In this document: positions 62,411 through 64,000 of the stretch, piece after piece
Layout of the letters: the number at the start of each line of letters is the position of its first letter
Numbering within the stretch: the stretch's first letter is position 1
Assembly (NCBI RefSeq): GCF_002019635.1
Contig: NZ_KV917371.1
Coordinates: 1,532,001-1,596,000, forward strand
Direction: 5' to 3'
From: Metabacillus halosaccharovorans
Lineage (GTDB): Bacteria > Bacillota > Bacilli > Bacillales > Bacillaceae
DNA length: 64,000 nucleotides
The notes under the pieces: model-generated
Told to the model about the DNA's origin: nothing
What the model saw: only the letters and a program-made list of their open reading frames with translations
Database searches by the model: none
Position numbers and translations under genes: made by a program

Positions 62411-62545
62411 GTTTGTACACCTTCTTTAAGCAGATGGTCATCATCATTTACAAATAAACGACAAATAAAATAATAATACAATTCCATTGTGTTTGTTCGC
62501 TTTATCGCATAAAAGCTTAAAAGCGTTTAAATGTTAAAGTTTTTA

Positions 62546-62574
62546 ATGACAATCACAATTATATGGTTTATAAT
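62546..62574 (+). promoter_or_regulatory. Probable sigma-A promoter of aroA
   Basis: ATGACA (62546-62551) and a perfect TATAAT (62569-62574) are 17 bp apart, about 120 bp before the aroA start. Confidence 0.7.
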
Positions 62575-62696
62575 TACAACTAATTAAAGAAAATGTACCA
62601 CACTTTTAGTGAATGATAAAGAAATCTTACCCTAGTTTTCATACTAGTAAGAGAATCGAATTTCTAATCAATTTTAAATGCGAAAGGATGAGAGAG

Positions 62697-63773
62697 ATGA
62701 GTAATGCAGAATTAGAAGCATTAAGAGCGAGAGCTGAGGAAATTAACTTACAAATCTTAAAGTTAATTAACGAGAGAGGTAGAGTTGTTCAAGAGATTGG
62801 TAAGGCTAAAGAAGCACAAGGTGTCAATCGTTATGATCCTGTTCGCGAGCGAAAAATGCTAAATAGTATTAAAGAATATAACGATGGACCATTTTTAGAC
62901 TCAACCTTACAACATATTTTCAAAGAAATCTTTAAGGCTGGTTTAGAGCTTCAAGAAGATGATCATAGTAAAGCATTGCTAGTTTCACGTAAGAAAAAGC
63001 CGGAAGATACAGTTATTGAAGTGAATGGTGTTAGGATTGGGGATGGAAGCCAATCATTTATAATAGGTCCTTGTGCTGTTGAGAGCTATGAGCAGGTAGC
63101 TGCAGTTGCAGAACAAGCCGTTAAACAAGGGATTAAAATCATGCGTGGGGGTGCCTTCAAACCGCGTACCAGTCCATATGACTTCCAAGGCTTAGGAGTA
63201 GAAGGCCTTAAGATACTAAGAAAAGTTGGAGACGAATACGGTTTAGCTATTATTAGTGAAATTGTAAATCCAGCAGATATTGAATTAGCATTAGATTATG
63301 TTGATATTATTCAAATTGGTGCACGTAACATGCAAAACTTCGAATTGCTAAAAGCAGCGGGTGCTGTTCGTAAACCTGTTCTTTTAAAACGTGGTCTTGC
63401 AGCTACAATTGATGAATTCGTAAACGCAGCAGAATATATCATTGCACAAGGAAATGATCAAATCATTCTATGTGAGCGTGGAATCCGTACGTACGAGCGT
63501 GCAACTAGAAATACGTTGGATATTTCAGCAGTTCCTATTTTAAAACAAGAAACACACTTACCGGTATTTGTTGATGTTACCCATTCAACAGGTCGAAGAG
63601 ATCTATTAGTTCCTACTGCAAAAGCAGCACTAGCAATCGGAGCTGACGGTGTAATGGCCGAAGTACACCCGGACCCGGCTGTCGCTCTATCTGACTCTGC
63701 ACAACAAATGGACTTCGACCAATTCGATCAATTCATGACTGAATTAAAGCCTTTAGTTAAAGTAAATGTATAA
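62697..63773 (+). CDS. aroA: Bifunctional chorismate mutase / DAHP synthase
   Basis: A 358-residue fusion starting the shikimate pathway. Residues about 1-85 are an AroQ-type chorismate mutase ([32 protein letters not shown]), which gives feedback control; residues about 100-358 are DAHP synthase (type I-beta) joining phosphoenolpyruvate and erythrose-4-phosphate, with [22 protein letters not shown] and [12 protein letters not shown]. It matches B. subtilis AroA. The ATG at 62697 gives [10 protein letters not shown]; the frame is open from 62613. ccpA would normally follow outside the window. Confidence 0.96.
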   Translation: MSNAELEALRARAEEINLQILKLINERGRVVQEIGKAKEAQGVNRYDPVRERKMLNSIKEYNDGPFLDSTLQHIFKEIFKAGLELQEDDHSKALLVSRKKKPEDTVIEVNGVRIGDGSQSFIIGPCAVESYEQVAAVAEQAVKQGIKIMRGGAFKPRTSPYDFQGLGVEGLKILRKVGDEYGLAIISEIVNPADIELALDYVDIIQIGARNMQNFELLKAAGAVRKPVLLKRGLAATIDEFVNAAEYIIAQGNDQIILCERGIRTYERATRNTLDISAVPILKQETHLPVFVDVTHSTGRRDLLVPTAKAALAIGADGVMAEVHPDPAVALSDSAQQMDFDQFDQFMTELKPLVKVNV

Positions 63774-63818
63774 GAATTTAGAAAAGATTTTTGATTGTAA
63801 TTAAAAAGGTACTTGAAC

Positions 63819-63902
63819 AAAGAGGTTGACTTAAGATAGGAATTTCAATTCTTCTTTTTAGAGGAACAATTCCTATTATATAAAGTCACCCTCTTTTTTT
63901 GT
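63819..63902 (+). terminator. Long hairpin terminator after aroA
   Basis: Outer arms AAAGAGGTTGACTT (63819-63832) and AAGTCACCCTCTTT (63883-63896) pair with one mismatch, and inner ATAGGAATT/AATTCCTAT pairs, followed by T-rich sequence. Confidence 0.8.
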
Positions 63903-64000
63903 TTTTTATTCATAAAAATGAAAAAGTTAGGCAAAATAATAATAAGTAAAACCTCAAAAACTGAATAAAAGTGTGAAAATCGAACAAATATGTGAAAACA
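63903..64000. other. Right-edge AT-rich intergenic sequence
   Basis: No gene seen. The last 45 bases contain short similar phrases (GTGTGAAAATCGAACAAATA, TGTGAAAACA) about 20 nt apart, cut by the window edge. Confidence 0.5.

Overview
The window is chromosomal DNA from a low-GC Gram-positive, spore-forming member of the Bacillaceae (Bacillus or Metabacillus type). Gene order follows the Bacillus subtilis pckA-metK to ytxGHJ-aroA segment closely: pckA, metK, ytoA, ytpAB, ytqAB, ytzC, yttB, leuS, ytwF, cse60, ytfP, ytgP, ytzG, ytzE, ythPQ, pbuO, pepV, ytkP, ytlPQR, amyX, ytmP, ytzH, trmB, ytnP, ytoP, ytpPQ, sftA, murC, ampS, ytxGH, brxC, aroA. B. subtilis assignments are from remembered protein sequences; no database was searched. 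No phage, transposase, CRISPR array, rRNA or tRNA gene was seen.

Layout. 1-5.3 kb: 5' part of pckA with a CcpN-like operator, metK under a SAM-I riboswitch, a YtkA-like lipoprotein, and a glycosyltransferase/PAP2 phosphatase pair. 5.6-12.4 kb: carbonic-anhydrase-like YtoA, the terpene/lysophospholipid pair ytpA-ytpB, the tRNA-modification pair ytqA-ytqB, an acetyltransferase and a drug exporter. 12.5-16.4 kb: an inserted module with a sigma-54 activator, a GntP permease and 3-hydroxybutyrate dehydrogenase; a near-consensus -24/-12 promoter, three repeated activator-site candidates and a cre-like site lie between regulator and permease. 16.5-31.8 kb: T-box-controlled leuS, then housekeeping genes (rhodanese, MurJ flippase, pseudouridine synthase, ABC exporter, methionine aminopeptidase, purine permease PbuO, dipeptidase, cysteine-synthase-like protein). 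32-44 kb: RNA ligase-like phosphodiesterase, LrgAB, NERD and DAG-kinase-like proteins, pullulanase, TrmB, quorum-quenching lactonase, M42 peptidase, NTPase. 44.4-48.3 kb: accessory genes, namely class IV PHA synthase phaRC, an R2-like ligand-binding oxidase, a small acidic protein and a lipoprotein. 48.4-64 kb: ytpPQ, DNA translocase sftA, murC, an FHA/winged-helix regulator divergent from an ABC exporter, ampS, a sigma-B-type stress operon ytxGH-brxC, a 714-residue FtsA-like protein and the chorismate mutase/DAHP synthase fusion aroA.

Most unusual non-coding features: (1) the metK SAM riboswitch carries in its P3 arm a 104-nt insert that folds on paper into an almost gap-free four-way junction; (2) a composite repeat built of ~20-22 nt phrases occurs downstream of the ytzC-operon and leuS terminators, with a 114-bp tandem period at the second; (3) two families of small hairpin or inverted-repeat elements lie upstream of leuS and trmB and around ytoP and ampS. 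The 3-hydroxybutyrate module and phaRC together suggest that the cell can both store PHB and use 3-hydroxybutyrate.
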